DNA of 54,639 nt, from the NCBI RefSeq assembly GCF_002532075.1, contig NZ_LYXE01000096.1, forward strand, positions 1 to 54,639, read 5' to 3'. The notes beneath the pieces are model-generated. The model did no database searches. It saw only the letters and a list, made by a program, of their open reading frames with translations, and had not been told where the DNA came from. The position numbers and the translations under genes were made by a program. Shown piece after piece: positions 15,657-24,827 of this stretch (its first letter is position 1; each line of letters opens with the position of its first letter). Source of the stretch: Candidatus Chloroploca asiatica (GTDB lineage Bacteria; Chloroflexota; Chloroflexia; Chloroflexales; Chloroflexaceae).

Positions 15657-16130
15657 CTACGCAAGCTGGAATTTCGCCAGCGAGGCAAGCAACGGGCTTC
15701 CGCTGATCTCCGGAATGATCTGTAACTCAATGATGCTCACGCCAGCCAGTTCCACACGGTAGTCCTCGACCTGCTGCGTCGTGTTGGGTGGGCTGAACGT
15801 GAACTGCTGGCGCACGATCTCGCGATGTGGTGCGTCCATCGCCGCTGACCAGGTAAGCGCAAACTCCTGCGTGCGCTGATACGTGGCTTCATCAATAACA
15901 AGCCGGATACGCCGAAGGGCCTGGGGCGCGGCGAAGATAAGCCGAATCGTCTGGCGCCCGGGTGAAGCTGCACGCCAACCTGGCCCGAACCCAGGACGGA
16001 AAGCCGCCTCGATCGGGTGGTCAGGATCTTCGGAAGAAAGCTCAACTCTGGCGAGTGACTCCAGGTCGAGCCAGGTGCTGGTATCATCCGCGCCAATGGC
16101 AGCTTCTGAACCAAGAATGCGTTTTTGCAT
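15657..16130 (-). CDS. Hypothetical protein, possible beta-sandwich (discoidin-like) domain
   Basis: A 157-residue protein that begins MQKRILGSEAAIG, with AAAGGAG seven bases before ATG 16130. Alternating strand patterns (RQTIRLIFAAPQALRRIRLV, EFALTWSAAM, QFTFSPP, VEDYRVELAGVSIIELQII) suggest a beta-sandwich of the galactose-binding/discoidin type, in which a ligand-binding jelly roll is decorated with exposed loops. This is a fold impression, not a recognised family. No signal peptide is present, so it is probably cytoplasmic. TGCTATACT (16158-16166 on the minus strand) is a convincing extended -10 promoter. Confidence 0.6.
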   Translation of the reverse strand: MQKRILGSEAAIGADDTSTWLDLESLARVELSSEDPDHPIEAAFRPGFGPGWRAASPGRQTIRLIFAAPQALRRIRLVIDEATYQRTQEFALTWSAAMDAPHREIVRQQFTFSPPNTTQQVEDYRVELAGVSIIELQIIPEISGSPLLASLAKFQLA

Positions 16131-16157
16131 CGGAAACTCCTTTGTTCTTCTCTGCTC

Positions 16158-16166
16158 AGTATAGCA
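16158..16166 (-). promoter_or_regulatory. Extended -10 promoter TGCTATACT
   Basis: The minus strand reads TGCTATACT about 30 bases upstream of the ATG at 16130. The identical nonamer occurs before the VWA gene (53110-53118). Confidence 0.55.
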
Positions 16167-16216
16167 CCAGAAGGCTGTTGTGGATAGCCGATCCAAGCAT
16201 CGCTACATAATAGAGG

Positions 16217-16245
16217 TTGCTTTTTGGCTCAAGGCTTGGTATAAT
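16217..16245 (+). promoter_or_regulatory. Promoter of the RRM protein gene
   Basis: TTGCTT (16217-16222), a 17-base spacer and TATAAT (16240-16245) preceded by TGG form a strong promoter with both -35 and extended -10 elements. The transcript start would be near 16252, leaving a leader of about 220 bases before ATG 16471. Confidence 0.7.
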
Positions 16246-16251
16246 AGATAT

Positions 16252-16470
16252 GTTAGCCAACATCACCTGCTGTGAGACCTTACTTTCCACTTAGTTCCTG
16301 GTTCCACGGATACCCTTCGTCGCTCGAAGTATGCTGTTGTTGTTGTGTTTGCCGGAGCGAGCGCGTCAGGCTCATGCCTGACCAACGGCGATTCGAGTTA
16401 TCGACGGATGTATCGTGATGATAGCAATGCTGTCATCTAATCCTGCGCAGTTGCGCAGAGGAGTGTTGGA
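16252..16470 (+). promoter_or_regulatory. Long structured 5' leader of the RRM gene
   Basis: About 220 untranslated bases. GTCAGGC-TCAT-GCCTGAC (about 16368-16385) and CTGCGCA-GT-TGCGCAG (16443-16458) form stems. The second stem ends inside the AGAGGAG ribosome site (16457-16463), so its folding could limit ribosome access. Long leaders of this kind occur on cold-induced RNA-binding protein genes, and a temperature-responsive role is an inference. No known riboswitch is recognised. Confidence 0.45.
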
Positions 16471-16758
16471 ATGCAGGTCAAACTATTTGTCGGAAATCTT
16501 CCCTGGAGCGTGAATGATGACGTGTTGACGCAGATCTTTGCGGATCACGGCGATGTTCAGAGTGCACGTGTCATTAGCGACCGTGATACTGGCCGTTCAC
16601 GCGGCTTTGGTTTTGTCGAGATGGAAACAAATGACATCGGTGCGCTGATCCAGGCGACTGACGGTCACGAGGTTGATGGTCGTAACCTTCGGGTGAACCA
16701 GGCCGAGGAAAAGTCCTCCGCAGGCCGTGGCAGTTACGATCGGCGTGCTCGTTACTAA
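16471..16758 (+). CDS. Single-RRM RNA-binding protein
   Basis: A 95-residue protein made of one RNA recognition motif with RNP2 (KLFVGNLPW, residues 4-12) and RNP1 (RSRGFGFVEM, residues about 42-51), followed by a short Gly/Ser/Arg tail (GRGSYDRRARY). This is the layout of the small cyanobacterial Rbp and other bacterial RRM proteins, which bind single-stranded RNA and are often induced by cold. AGAGGAG lies seven bases before ATG 16471. It is monocistronic: it has its own strong promoter and long leader, and a 21-bp perfect hairpin follows. Abundant and regulated expression is likely. Confidence 0.92.
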   Translation: MQVKLFVGNLPWSVNDDVLTQIFADHGDVQSARVISDRDTGRSRGFGFVEMETNDIGALIQATDGHEVDGRNLRVNQAEEKSSAGRGSYDRRARY

Positions 16759-16783
16759 ATGAGCCCAGGCCCTTCATACGATC

Positions 16784-16830
16784 TAAAACGCAATGCCTAT
16801 GGGGCCCAGCCCCATAGGCATTGCGTTTTA
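16784..16830 (+). terminator. Terminator of the RRM gene
   Basis: TAAAACGCAATGCCTATGGG...G (16784-16804) pairs perfectly with 16810-16830 around CCCAG. The right arm ends GCGTTTTA, giving a short T stretch. Strong terminator. Confidence 0.75.
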
Positions 16831-16939
16831 CGCGTGCGTGCTTTATGATCTTCCAGAAATGAATCCGCGCAAGCCCACGAGATGGGCTTTGCATCATCTT
16901 AGTGGTCTGTCACGTACGTTTTCTGCTCTGCTGCCAAAG

Positions 16940-16965
16940 GGAATGCCGGCTGAAGCCGGCACTCC
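16940..16965. repeat. Short hairpin GGAATGCCGGC-TGAA-GCCGGCACTCC
   Basis: An 11-bp stem with one mismatch around a TGAA loop, in the 318-base gap between the RRM gene and the glycolate oxidase gene. The rest of that gap shows no gene. TACAAT at 17036-17041 is a possible -10 for glcD-glcE. Confidence 0.5.
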
Positions 16966-17076
16966 AGCATACCAGGAAACTTATTTCACACACTATTTAG
17001 GGCGTGCGGAGTGCCACAAATAAAGAAGAACATGTTACAATAAGGCCGTTTCCGCTTGAGGTTTCCTGGATAGGCG

Positions 17077-19869
17077 ATGCTGCCAATGGATCACGTTGCC
17101 CCCGCTGATGGTCTGGTTGCCGCATTATGCCAGGCCCTCGGTTCACACGCTGTTGTGACCTCACTTGATGCTCTGCGTACCTACGATGCAGATGCGAGCA
17201 TGATTGTTGCCTGCATACCCGATCTCGTGGCGGTGCCTGCGACCCCCCAACAGGCGGCGACTGCGGCGCGCCTCGCACTGCAAGCCGGGTATCCTATCGT
17301 CGCCCGTGGTGCCGGTACGGGCATTGCCGGTGGGGCCGTCCCCGTCCGTCGTGGGCTCGTGCTGAGCTTCGCTCGGATGGAGCAGATCGAGCAGGTTGAA
17401 ACGCGCTCACGCTTCGCGGTCGTTCAAGCAGGCGTGGTCAATGCCGAGTTGAATGCTTACCTCGCCCCCCTCGGTTTTCAGTTTGCCCCCGACCCTTCAT
17501 CCCAACGCGCCAGTACGATCGGCGGCAATCTCGGTACCAATGCCGGCGGGCCTCATTGTCTGAAGTATGGGGTGACAACCAATCATATTCTCGCTGTCGA
17601 ACTTGTGCGTCCCGATGGGACGCTGGTCTGGACTGGCGATGGGGTTGCTGAGGCGTCTGGCTATGATCTGACTGGCGTGATCGTCGGTAGCGAAGGAACC
17701 TTTGGGCCGGTGACGCGGGCGATCGTCCGCCTGACGCCATTGCCCGAAGCGAATCGCGTCGTGCTCGCCCTCTTCCCCAGTGTGATTACCGCCTCGGCAG
17801 CGGTCAGCGCCGTCATTGCGGCTGGTTCGCTTCCTACCTCGCTTGAGGTGATGGATCATAATGGCATTCGCGCCGTTAATGGGGCCTATGGCCTCGGCTT
17901 GCCCGAAGCTGAGGGTACGACCCTTCTGATTATTGAGGTGGATGGGGTCGAGGATGGGCTTGATGATCTACTCGAGCAGATCCTGCAGATCTGTCGTGAC
18001 CAGGGCGCGTTTGAACTGCGCCCGGCTCGCACCCCCGCTGAACAGGCCCGCGTCTGGGCGGCGCGCAAGGCGTTTGCCGGGGCGATTGGCCGCCTCGCCC
18101 CCGCCTATTTGCTGGTTGATACGTCGGTGCCGCGTACCCGCTTGCCCCTGATGATGGAGCATGTCGAGCGTCTGCGTCAGGAATATGGCGTGGAGGTTTG
18201 CAATGTCTTTCATGCCGGCGATGGCAATTTGCATCCCCTTGTGCTCTACGATCCAAGTGATGCCGACCAGACCCATCGCGCCCACGCGATCGCCGAGGCG
18301 GTGCTTGCGTTGAGCATCGAGCAGGGCGGGGTCATTAGCGGTGAACACGGCATTGGGTTGGAAAAGCAGGATTTTCTGCCCCTGTTGATGAGTCCCGCCG
18401 ATCTGCAATTGCACGCCGCTGTCTTTGCGGTCTTTAATCCGACCAATCAGTTCAATCCGGCCAAGATCTTTCCGACGGCAACGCCACCACTTGAATTGGC
18501 GGCCCAGCGACGCGCACGCTTGCACGCCGCACGCGAGCCACAGTTGCCCGTCACCGCCCTGGCCGACACACTCCGCCAGGTGCTCGGTTCCGCCTATGTC
18601 AGCGAGCACGACGCGCAGGTGACGATCCAGCCCGGTACCGTCGAAGAATTAGCGGCGAGTGTCGCCGTCTGTTATCGCGCCGGGGTCGCCGTTGTGCCGC
18701 TCGGTGGTGGTACACCACCTGAGCTCGACCACACAAGCACCGAAGTGCAGGTCGTCATCTTGACGCAACGCTTGACGCGGGTCTGCACCTATGCCCCCGA
18801 TGATCTGACCATTGGCGTCGAGGCAGGGATGACGCTGGCTGAATTGCACCGCTTGCTCGCCGCGAATGGGCAACAGCTCCCCCTCGATGTCGCCGAGGCC
18901 GATCAGGCGACCTTGGGGGGCCTCGTGGCCGCCGCCGCCGATGGGCCACGGCGGGCAGGGTATGGCACCCTGCGTGACTGGGTGCTCGGCATGACCGTCG
19001 TGGAAGCCGATGGCACCCTGGTGCGCCTCGGCGCTCAGGTGGTCAAGAATGTGAGCGGCTATGACCTGCCCAAGCTCTTGGTCGGGAGCCATGGTACCCT
19101 GGGCATTATTGCCACCGTCAGCCTTAAGGTCTTTCCGCAACCACCTACTACGGCGACGCTCGCCCTGACCTGCCCTGATCGTGCCAGTGCTTTTGCGCTG
19201 GTTGACCGGTTGGCCGCCAGTCGCTTGCAGCCAACTGCCGTTGAATATGTCGAGGCCTTTCAGGCCACTGCCGCCGCGGTCTCACTCCAGGTTCCTGAAC
19301 ATATCCCAACCATCGAAGTAGGATCGCCTTCATCCCAGACCGTGCCCTCTCCTCTTCCGCTGCTCTATGTACGTGCTGAAGGCCATCCCGCGGCGGTTGA
19401 ACGCCATCTGCGTGAGCTTGCGCGGATGGCAGGCCCCCAGATGGCGAGCCAACACCTGGAGGGTGAAGCCGAAAGCGCCCTGTGGCACGAGCTCACCGCC
19501 CTTGATGCTTCTGGTTCTGACCCACACACTGCCCGCATCCGCTTGGCCGTGCCACCCGCCGAGTTGTGTGGGGCGGTGGAAGATGCCGGACAGCTTGCCG
19601 TGCAGTCTCGCCTTGGCCTGCGCCTCAACGCACGCGCCCTCAATGGCGTCGCGTATCTGCATGCCACCGGTGCCACGGAAGATCTCCGCCAGTTCTATAC
19701 AGTGCTCGCCGAACGCTGGCTGCATGTCCACTTGCTTGACGCCCCACCTGCCGTACGGGCGGGCCTCCACCCCTGGGGGTTCGTACCTGCCCAGGATCTG
19801 ATGCGTACGCTGAAGAGCGAACTCGATCCACAAGGATGCATGCATCCTTCGGTGCGTTTTGTTCCGTAA
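17077..19869 (+). CDS. glcD: GlcD-GlcE fusion, FAD subunit of glycolate oxidase
   Basis: A 930-residue fusion of two FAD-binding_4 flavoproteins. Residues 1 to about 465 match GlcD: GAGTGIAGGAVPV, PDPSSQRASTIGGNLGTNAG, GSEGTFG, and near the end of the domain HAGDGNLHPLVLYDP and GGVISGEHGIGLEKQ. Residues about 490-930 match GlcE: PLGGGTPPELD, a second FAD fold, and the hallmark VVKNVSGYDLPKLLVGSHGT. In other bacteria these are separate genes. Together with GlcF the enzyme oxidises glycolate (or a related 2-hydroxyacid) to glyoxylate and passes electrons to quinones at the membrane. The start codon is uncertain: ATG 17077 has poor ribosome-site support, and ATG 17086 is also possible. In phototrophs it would salvage photorespiratory or excreted glycolate (inference). 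Confidence 0.9.
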   Translation: MLPMDHVAPADGLVAALCQALGSHAVVTSLDALRTYDADASMIVACIPDLVAVPATPQQAATAARLALQAGYPIVARGAGTGIAGGAVPVRRGLVLSFARMEQIEQVETRSRFAVVQAGVVNAELNAYLAPLGFQFAPDPSSQRASTIGGNLGTNAGGPHCLKYGVTTNHILAVELVRPDGTLVWTGDGVAEASGYDLTGVIVGSEGTFGPVTRAIVRLTPLPEANRVVLALFPSVITASAAVSAVIAAGSLPTSLEVMDHNGIRAVNGAYGLGLPEAEGTTLLIIEVDGVEDGLDDLLEQILQICRDQGAFELRPARTPAEQARVWAARKAFAGAIGRLAPAYLLVDTSVPRTRLPLMMEHVERLRQEYGVEVCNVFHAGDGNLHPLVLYDPSDADQTHRAHAIAEAVLALSIEQGGVISGEHGIGLEKQDFLPLLMSPADLQLHAAVFAVFNPTNQFNPAKIFPTATPPLELAAQRRARLHAAREPQLPVTALADTLRQVLGSAYVSEHDAQVTIQPGTVEELAASVAVCYRAGVAVVPLGGGTPPELDHTSTEVQVVILTQRLTRVCTYAPDDLTIGVEAGMTLAELHRLLAANGQQLPLDVAEADQATLGGLVAAAADGPRRAGYGTLRDWVLGMTVVEADGTLVRLGAQVVKNVSGYDLPKLLVGSHGTLGIIATVSLKVFPQPPTTATLALTCPDRASAFALVDRLAASRLQPTAVEYVEAFQATAAAVSLQVPEHIPTIEVGSPSSQTVPSPLPLLYVRAEGHPAAVERHLRELARMAGPQMASQHLEGEAESALWHELTALDASGSDPHTARIRLAVPPAELCGAVEDAGQLAVQSRLGLRLNARALNGVAYLHATGATEDLRQFYTVLAERWLHVHLLDAPPAVRAGLHPWGFVPAQDLMRTLKSELDPQGCMHPSVRFVP

Positions 19870-19934
19870 CCAGAATATAACGATAGCCCGCGCAATGAAG
19901 GCCTTGTGCAACTATATCTAGAGGAGCAGCAACT

Positions 19935-21335
19935 GTGACGAGTGAGCCTACCAGAGCAAGAACAAAGGTCGACATTCCCCTGGTTGGATTTAGCAATAAG
20001 GATCGCCCCAGCACCGAGATCATCAATACCTGTGTCCACTGCGGGCTCTGTCTCTCGTCGTGCCCGACCTATCGCGAGACGGGCCTGGAAATGTCGTCGC
20101 CACGTGGGCGCATCTATTTGATGAAGGCCGTTGATGAAGGCCGCATCGGCATTGACAGCGAGGTCTTTCAAGAGCAGATGAGCCAGTGCCTCAACTGTCG
20201 CGCCTGCGAGGCCGTCTGTCCTTCGGGGGTGCAGTATGGGGCCATTCTCGAAGCAAGCCGGACGCAGATCGAGCAGGCACGTGATGCCGGGCGCAGCGCC
20301 GAGACACCAGCGCCCATCACCGCGCAACCCGTGTTGCCACCGCGCCCACTCTGGCAGGAAGGCCTGCGCCGAGGGGTATTTGATCTGCTCTTTCAAGATA
20401 TGCGGATCTTCCGTACCTTCTCATGGTCAATGCGGCTCTATCAACGCAGCGGGTTGCAGTGGTTTGCCCGTAACAGCGGCATCCTGAAACTGATCCGCAT
20501 GGACGAAACCGAGACGATGCTGCCGCCGATCAGCACGAGTTTTACGGTACCCCAGGGGCAGATCTTCCCGGCCATCGGCGAACGGCGCTATAGTGTGGCT
20601 GTGTTGACTGGATGCATTATGGGTACAGCCTTTGCTCACGTTCACGAGGCCACCATTCGGGTGTTGCAACAGAATGGCTGTGAAGTGATTTTGCCGCCCG
20701 ACCAGGGGTGCTGCGGGGCCCTACACACGCACGGCGGCGATCTCGACGGTGGACGCGAATTGGCCCGGCGCAATATTGCGGCCTTCGAGCACCTCGGTGT
20801 TGATGCGATTGTCATCAATGCGGCTGGCTGTGGTAGCACGCTCAAAGAATATGGGCACCTGTTGCACGACGATACCGCCTGGCACGCCCGTGCCGAAGCC
20901 TTCAGCGAGAAAATTAAGGATATCCACGAATTCCTGACCAGTATCGACATGAACCAGGCTGGGCTCGCCCCCCTGCCGATCAGTGTCACCTATCAGGAAC
21001 CGTGTCACTTGGCGCATGCGCAACGCATTACCGCCGAACCACGCCAACTCTTACGTGCGATCCCTGAACTTGAGTTGCGCGAAATGAACGAAAGTTCGTT
21101 GTGTTGTGGCAGTGCTGGAGTCTATAATGTGACTCAACCCGAGATGGCCGCTCAGCTTGGCGCACGTAAGGTCAAGAATGCCCTTGCGACAGGTGCAAAG
21201 GTGATTGCCACCGCCAATCCGGGCTGTGCCCTCCAACTTGCCGGTGAACTGCGCCGCCGCGGCGAAGAGGTGCAGGTGCGTTATATCGTTGAACTGCTCG
21301 ATGAGAGCTACCGTCGCAAGATGGATCATTCGTAG
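19935..21335 (+). CDS. glcF: Glycolate oxidase iron-sulfur subunit GlcF
   Basis: A 466-residue electron-transfer subunit. Two ferredoxin-type [4Fe-4S] motifs lie near the N-terminus (CVHCGLCLSSCP and CLNCRACEAVCPSG). Two CCG domains follow (DQGCCGALHTHGG ... NAAGCGSTLKEYG; EPCHLAHAQR ... SSLCCGSAGVYN ... NPGCALQLAG), as in the GlcF/heterodisulfide-reductase-D family. It links the FAD sites of the fused GlcD-GlcE to the quinone pool. GTG 19935 is the start, with GAGGAG eight bases upstream. It follows glcD-glcE after 65 bases and is presumably co-transcribed. A long hairpin after the stop separates it from the ACIII operon. Confidence 0.92.
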   Translation: MTSEPTRARTKVDIPLVGFSNKDRPSTEIINTCVHCGLCLSSCPTYRETGLEMSSPRGRIYLMKAVDEGRIGIDSEVFQEQMSQCLNCRACEAVCPSGVQYGAILEASRTQIEQARDAGRSAETPAPITAQPVLPPRPLWQEGLRRGVFDLLFQDMRIFRTFSWSMRLYQRSGLQWFARNSGILKLIRMDETETMLPPISTSFTVPQGQIFPAIGERRYSVAVLTGCIMGTAFAHVHEATIRVLQQNGCEVILPPDQGCCGALHTHGGDLDGGRELARRNIAAFEHLGVDAIVINAAGCGSTLKEYGHLLHDDTAWHARAEAFSEKIKDIHEFLTSIDMNQAGLAPLPISVTYQEPCHLAHAQRITAEPRQLLRAIPELELREMNESSLCCGSAGVYNVTQPEMAAQLGARKVKNALATGAKVIATANPGCALQLAGELRRRGEEVQVRYIVELLDESYRRKMDHS

Positions 21336-21360
21336 GAAGTCGGCAACAGGCAAACACCGG

Positions 21361-21413
21361 TGCTCTGCTTGGCGCAAGAGCCAGCTAAGCCGGCTCCTGC
21401 GCCAAGCAGAGCA
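21361..21413 (+). terminator. Terminator after glcF
   Basis: TGCTCTGCTTGGCGCAAGAG...CC (21361-21382) pairs with 21392-21413 with one mismatch, giving a 22-bp stem with a nine-base loop. It lies 25 bases after the glcF stop. Confidence 0.7.
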
Positions 21414-21502
21414 ACCACATTATCCTAGATCTTCTATTCCTAAAGGTACGATCTTTCAGGTCTAACAGATATCTTTCTTGATGTCTGAAAACGCTTCCTG
21501 TC

Positions 21503-21511
21503 TGCTATAAT
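21503..21511 (+). promoter_or_regulatory. Extended -10 promoter of the ACIII/oxidase operon
   Basis: TGCTATAAT, a perfect extended -10 box, lies about 120 bases before the actB start. It is the only strong promoter seen before 31 kb in this strand, so all nine genes of the cluster may depend on it. The leader of about 110 bases shows no obvious structure. Confidence 0.55.
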
Positions 21512-21631
21512 AGCCTTGAGATCCTAGTGCCTGTTTTCACAATGTACCCGCTATACTCTTCAAACTAGTGTTTTTCTTCACAAAGTGCGCGTCGCCGCTA
21601 TGTGCCTGTCTGGCTAGTCTGGCTGCTGCCA

Positions 21632-24600
21632 ATGAGTGAGATCACTCTTCACGCTTCCGAGCACGAGCTTGAAGCAATTCGCTCCCGCCTGCAATCCTCA
21701 CGAGGGCGGAAGTTCTGGCGTTCGCTTGATGAACTGGCTGATAACCCGACCTTTCACGAGTTTCTGAATCGCGAATTCCCTGCGGGTGCGTCCGAATTGA
21801 ATGATCCGGTGACGCGCCGTACCTTCTTGAAGCTGATGGGCGCGTCGCTTGCCCTTGCCGGTCTGTCAGGCTGTACGATGGCAATTCGGCAACCGCAAGA
21901 GCAGATCGCCCCCTTTGCGCGTGCTCCGTATGATCGCGTGCCCGGTATCCCTCAATACTACGCAACCGCACTCCCTTTAGATGGCTTTGGGCTCGGTGTG
22001 GCCGTGAAGAGCTACGATGGCCGCCCGATCAAGATCGAGGGCAATCCTAACCACGCTGCCAGCCTCGGCGCAACCGATCTCTTTGCCCAGGCCGAGATCC
22101 TTTCTCTTTATGACCCCGATCGTCCCGAGACGGTGTTGAGCCGGAATACGATCCGGACATGGGATCAATTTGTGGTCGCGTTGAGCGAGGTGATGCAGCT
22201 TCAGCGGGCGCTGCAGGGCCAAGGGTTGCGTCTGTTGACGCCGACAGTTACGTCGCCAAGCCTGGCCGCGCAGATCAATGAGTTGCTGGCAAGCCTGCCC
22301 AATGCGCGTTGGGTGCAGTACGATCCCATTGGCCGTTCGCAGACCTATGGCGGTACCGAATTGGCGTTTGGTGAGCCGCTCGAGCCACGGTATCGCCTGG
22401 ATCTCGCCAGGGTGATCGTGACCCTCGATGCTGATGTGTTCAGCGAGGGGCCAGGCCGTGTGCGTTATGCCCGCGATTGGGCCGCTGGGCGCCGTGTGCT
22501 TGGTACTAGTACCGAAGTGAGTCGCCTCTATAGCGTCGAACCGGCGCTCTCACCAACTGGGATTGTGGCCGACCATCGTTTGCCCCTCAAGGCTGGTGAC
22601 GTCGCTAGTCTCGCGTATGCGCTCGCGAGTGGCCTTGGTATCCCAGGGCTCAACGGAACCGCCCCCGCGCTCGCTGAGTCGGCAACCGCGTTCGTTGCGG
22701 CCGTCGTCGCTGATCTGCGGGCCGCCGGCGGGCAAGGCCTGGTGATCGCCGGCGAGACGCAGCCGCCCGAGGTGCATGCCCTCGCCCACGCGATCAATGT
22801 GGCCCTCGGTGCCGTTGGGACAACCGTAACCTATAGCGATCCTGTCGCCGTTGCTCCTACCAATCAACTCGCGGACCTCCGTACCCTGGCCGATGAGTTG
22901 AAGAGTGGGGCCGTTGAGGTCTTGATCATTCTCGACTCCAATCCGGTCTTTACCGCGCCCGCCGATCTCGATTTTGAGAACGCAATGGCCCAGGCGCGCT
23001 TTAGCGCGGTGCTCAACCATTACGATGATGAGACCGCTGCCCTTAGTACATGGTTTGTGCCCGCCGCACATCCACTCGAGAGTTGGGGCGATGTGCGGGC
23101 CTTCGATGGCACCACTACGATCATTCAACCCTTGATTGAACCGCTCTATGGCGGGCGCACTCCCCACGATCTGCTCGCGGTGATGCTCGGGCAGAGTGGG
23201 CAGACGGATTATTCGGTCGTGAGTAGCTATTGGCAGCAGGCCAGTGGCTTCGAAGATAATGCCGATTTTGAGCCGTTCTTCAAGAGTAGTCTGAATAATG
23301 GTGTGGTTCCAGGCACCAGCCTGTCCGCCCGCAATGTTACGCTCCGCAGTGGGCTTACCTTCCAACCGCCCGCGGCAGCCCCCGCCGGGCTTGAACTGAA
23401 CTTCCGGCCCGATCCGGGCATCTATGATGGGCGCTACGCCAATAATGGCTGGCTCCAAGAGGTTCCCCGGCCTACCACCAAGTTGACCTGGGATAATGCG
23501 GCGCTGATCAGTCCGCGTACGGCGATTAGTCTGCTCAACCTGCGCATCAACCCCGAAGATCTTGCTGCTGATGACAATCTTACCGCCCAGCGCACCCTCG
23601 AAGGGCTGATTCAAGCGAATGGCACGTTGATCGAACTCCAACACGCCGGGCGGACGCTGACGATGCCGATCTGGGTTGTGCCCGGCCACGCCGAGGGAAC
23701 TGTCACGGTGACGCTCGGCTATGGGCACGGTCCCCGAGGTGGGCGCGTTGCCGAGGGAACGGGCTTCAATACGTACCGCCTGCGCACCAGTGAGGCACCC
23801 TGGTTTGGTTCGCTTGAAGTGAACCTGGCCGGCGGTACCTATCCGCTGGCAAGTACCCAGAACCACTGGACGCTCGAGGCACGCGATATTGTGCGCGTCG
23901 GAGCCTTCGCCCGCTTCAAAGAAGACCCCAAGTATATCTCGCGTGAAATTTATCAGGAAGCGTACGGCAAAGATACGCCCGGCCCCGGCACCGACGGCTA
24001 CATCAGTCTGCTCCCTGATGAACTTCCCGCCCCCAACGACTTCAAGACCGGCCCGCAATGGGGAATGAGCATTGACCTGACGGCCTGTACCAGTTGCAAT
24101 GCCTGCGTGGTCGCTTGCCAGGCCGAGAATAACATCCCTATCGTCGGCAAGGAGGAAATCGCCCGCGGGCGCGAGATGCACTGGATCCGCATTGACCGCT
24201 ACTTTGCTGGGCACGATTTCGATAACCCCGAAACCTATGTGATGCCGATGCTTTGCCAGCACTGCGAACGTGCGCCGTGCGAACTGGTTTGCCCGGTCAT
24301 CGCAACCGTCCATGATGCCGAAGGCGTCAATAATATGATCTACAACCGTTGTGTCGGCACTAAGTATTGCTCGAACAACTGCCCCTACAAAGTGCGCCGG
24401 TTCAACTTCTTCCAGTATCAGGATCTCAACGCGCCGAGCCTGAAACTCGGGCGCAACCCCGAAGTAACGGTACGTAATCGAGGGGTTATGGAGAAGTGCA
24501 GTTTCTGTATCCAGCGCATCAGTGCCGTGCGGATCAAGGCCAAGGTTGAAGGCAATCGCCCCATTCGCGATGGTGAAGTCCTCACCGCCTGCCAGCAAGT

Positions 24601-24784
24601 CTGCCCGACGCAGGCCATCGTCTTTGGCGATATCAGGGATGATCAAAGCCTCGTGACGCAACGCAAGGCCGAGCCGCACAACTATACGGTCTTCGGTCTG
24701 CTCAATGTTCGCCCACGGACAAGCTACATGGCCCGTGTGCGCAATCCCAATGAAGCCCTGGGTGGCGAAGAAGGCGAGGCCTGA
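21632..24784 (+). CDS. actB: Alternative complex III subunit ActB (molybdoprotein-like/FeS)
   Basis: A large periplasmic iron-sulfur subunit of alternative complex III, the quinol:acceptor oxidoreductase that replaces cytochrome bc1 in Chloroflexus. The 1050 residues hold a Tat-type signal near residue 60 (TRRTFLKLMGASLALAGLSG) ending in a Cys, so it may also be lipid-anchored. A degenerate molybdopterin-oxidoreductase region of about 700 residues follows, then a four-cluster ferredoxin domain (CTSCNACVVACQ, CQHCERAPCELVCP, CVGTKYCSNNCPY, CSFCIQRI with CQQVCPTQAIVFGD). ActB proteins do not bind molybdenum cofactor. ATG 21632 is chosen; no good ribosome site is visible, and a GTG at 21602 opens the frame. 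It is the first gene of the operon. Confidence 0.9.
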   Translation: MSEITLHASEHELEAIRSRLQSSRGRKFWRSLDELADNPTFHEFLNREFPAGASELNDPVTRRTFLKLMGASLALAGLSGCTMAIRQPQEQIAPFARAPYDRVPGIPQYYATALPLDGFGLGVAVKSYDGRPIKIEGNPNHAASLGATDLFAQAEILSLYDPDRPETVLSRNTIRTWDQFVVALSEVMQLQRALQGQGLRLLTPTVTSPSLAAQINELLASLPNARWVQYDPIGRSQTYGGTELAFGEPLEPRYRLDLARVIVTLDADVFSEGPGRVRYARDWAAGRRVLGTSTEVSRLYSVEPALSPTGIVADHRLPLKAGDVASLAYALASGLGIPGLNGTAPALAESATAFVAAVVADLRAAGGQGLVIAGETQPPEVHALAHAINVALGAVGTTVTYSDPVAVAPTNQLADLRTLADELKSGAVEVLIILDSNPVFTAPADLDFENAMAQARFSAVLNHYDDETAALSTWFVPAAHPLESWGDVRAFDGTTTIIQPLIEPLYGGRTPHDLLAVMLGQSGQTDYSVVSSYWQQASGFEDNADFEPFFKSSLNNGVVPGTSLSARNVTLRSGLTFQPPAAAPAGLELNFRPDPGIYDGRYANNGWLQEVPRPTTKLTWDNAALISPRTAISLLNLRINPEDLAADDNLTAQRTLEGLIQANGTLIELQHAGRTLTMPIWVVPGHAEGTVTVTLGYGHGPRGGRVAEGTGFNTYRLRTSEAPWFGSLEVNLAGGTYPLASTQNHWTLEARDIVRVGAFARFKEDPKYISREIYQEAYGKDTPGPGTDGYISLLPDELPAPNDFKTGPQWGMSIDLTACTSCNACVVACQAENNIPIVGKEEIARGREMHWIRIDRYFAGHDFDNPETYVMPMLCQHCERAPCELVCPVIATVHDAEGVNNMIYNRCVGTKYCSNNCPYKVRRFNFFQYQDLNAPSLKLGRNPEVTVRNRGVMEKCSFCIQRISAVRIKAKVEGNRPIRDGEVLTACQQVCPTQAIVFGDIRDDQSLVTQRKAEPHNYTVFGLLNVRPRTSYMARVRNPNEALGGEEGEA

Positions 24785-24827
24785 GATGCAGCCTGTTGCC
24801 CGATCCCTCCGTAGGAAGCCAACCGTG

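Noticed and set aside
22550-24679. 709-codon open frame on the minus strand
   Set aside because: It lies entirely antisense to actB, which has clear iron-sulfur motifs. The antisense frame is open only because of codon bias in a GC-rich gene and its translation matches nothing recognisable.
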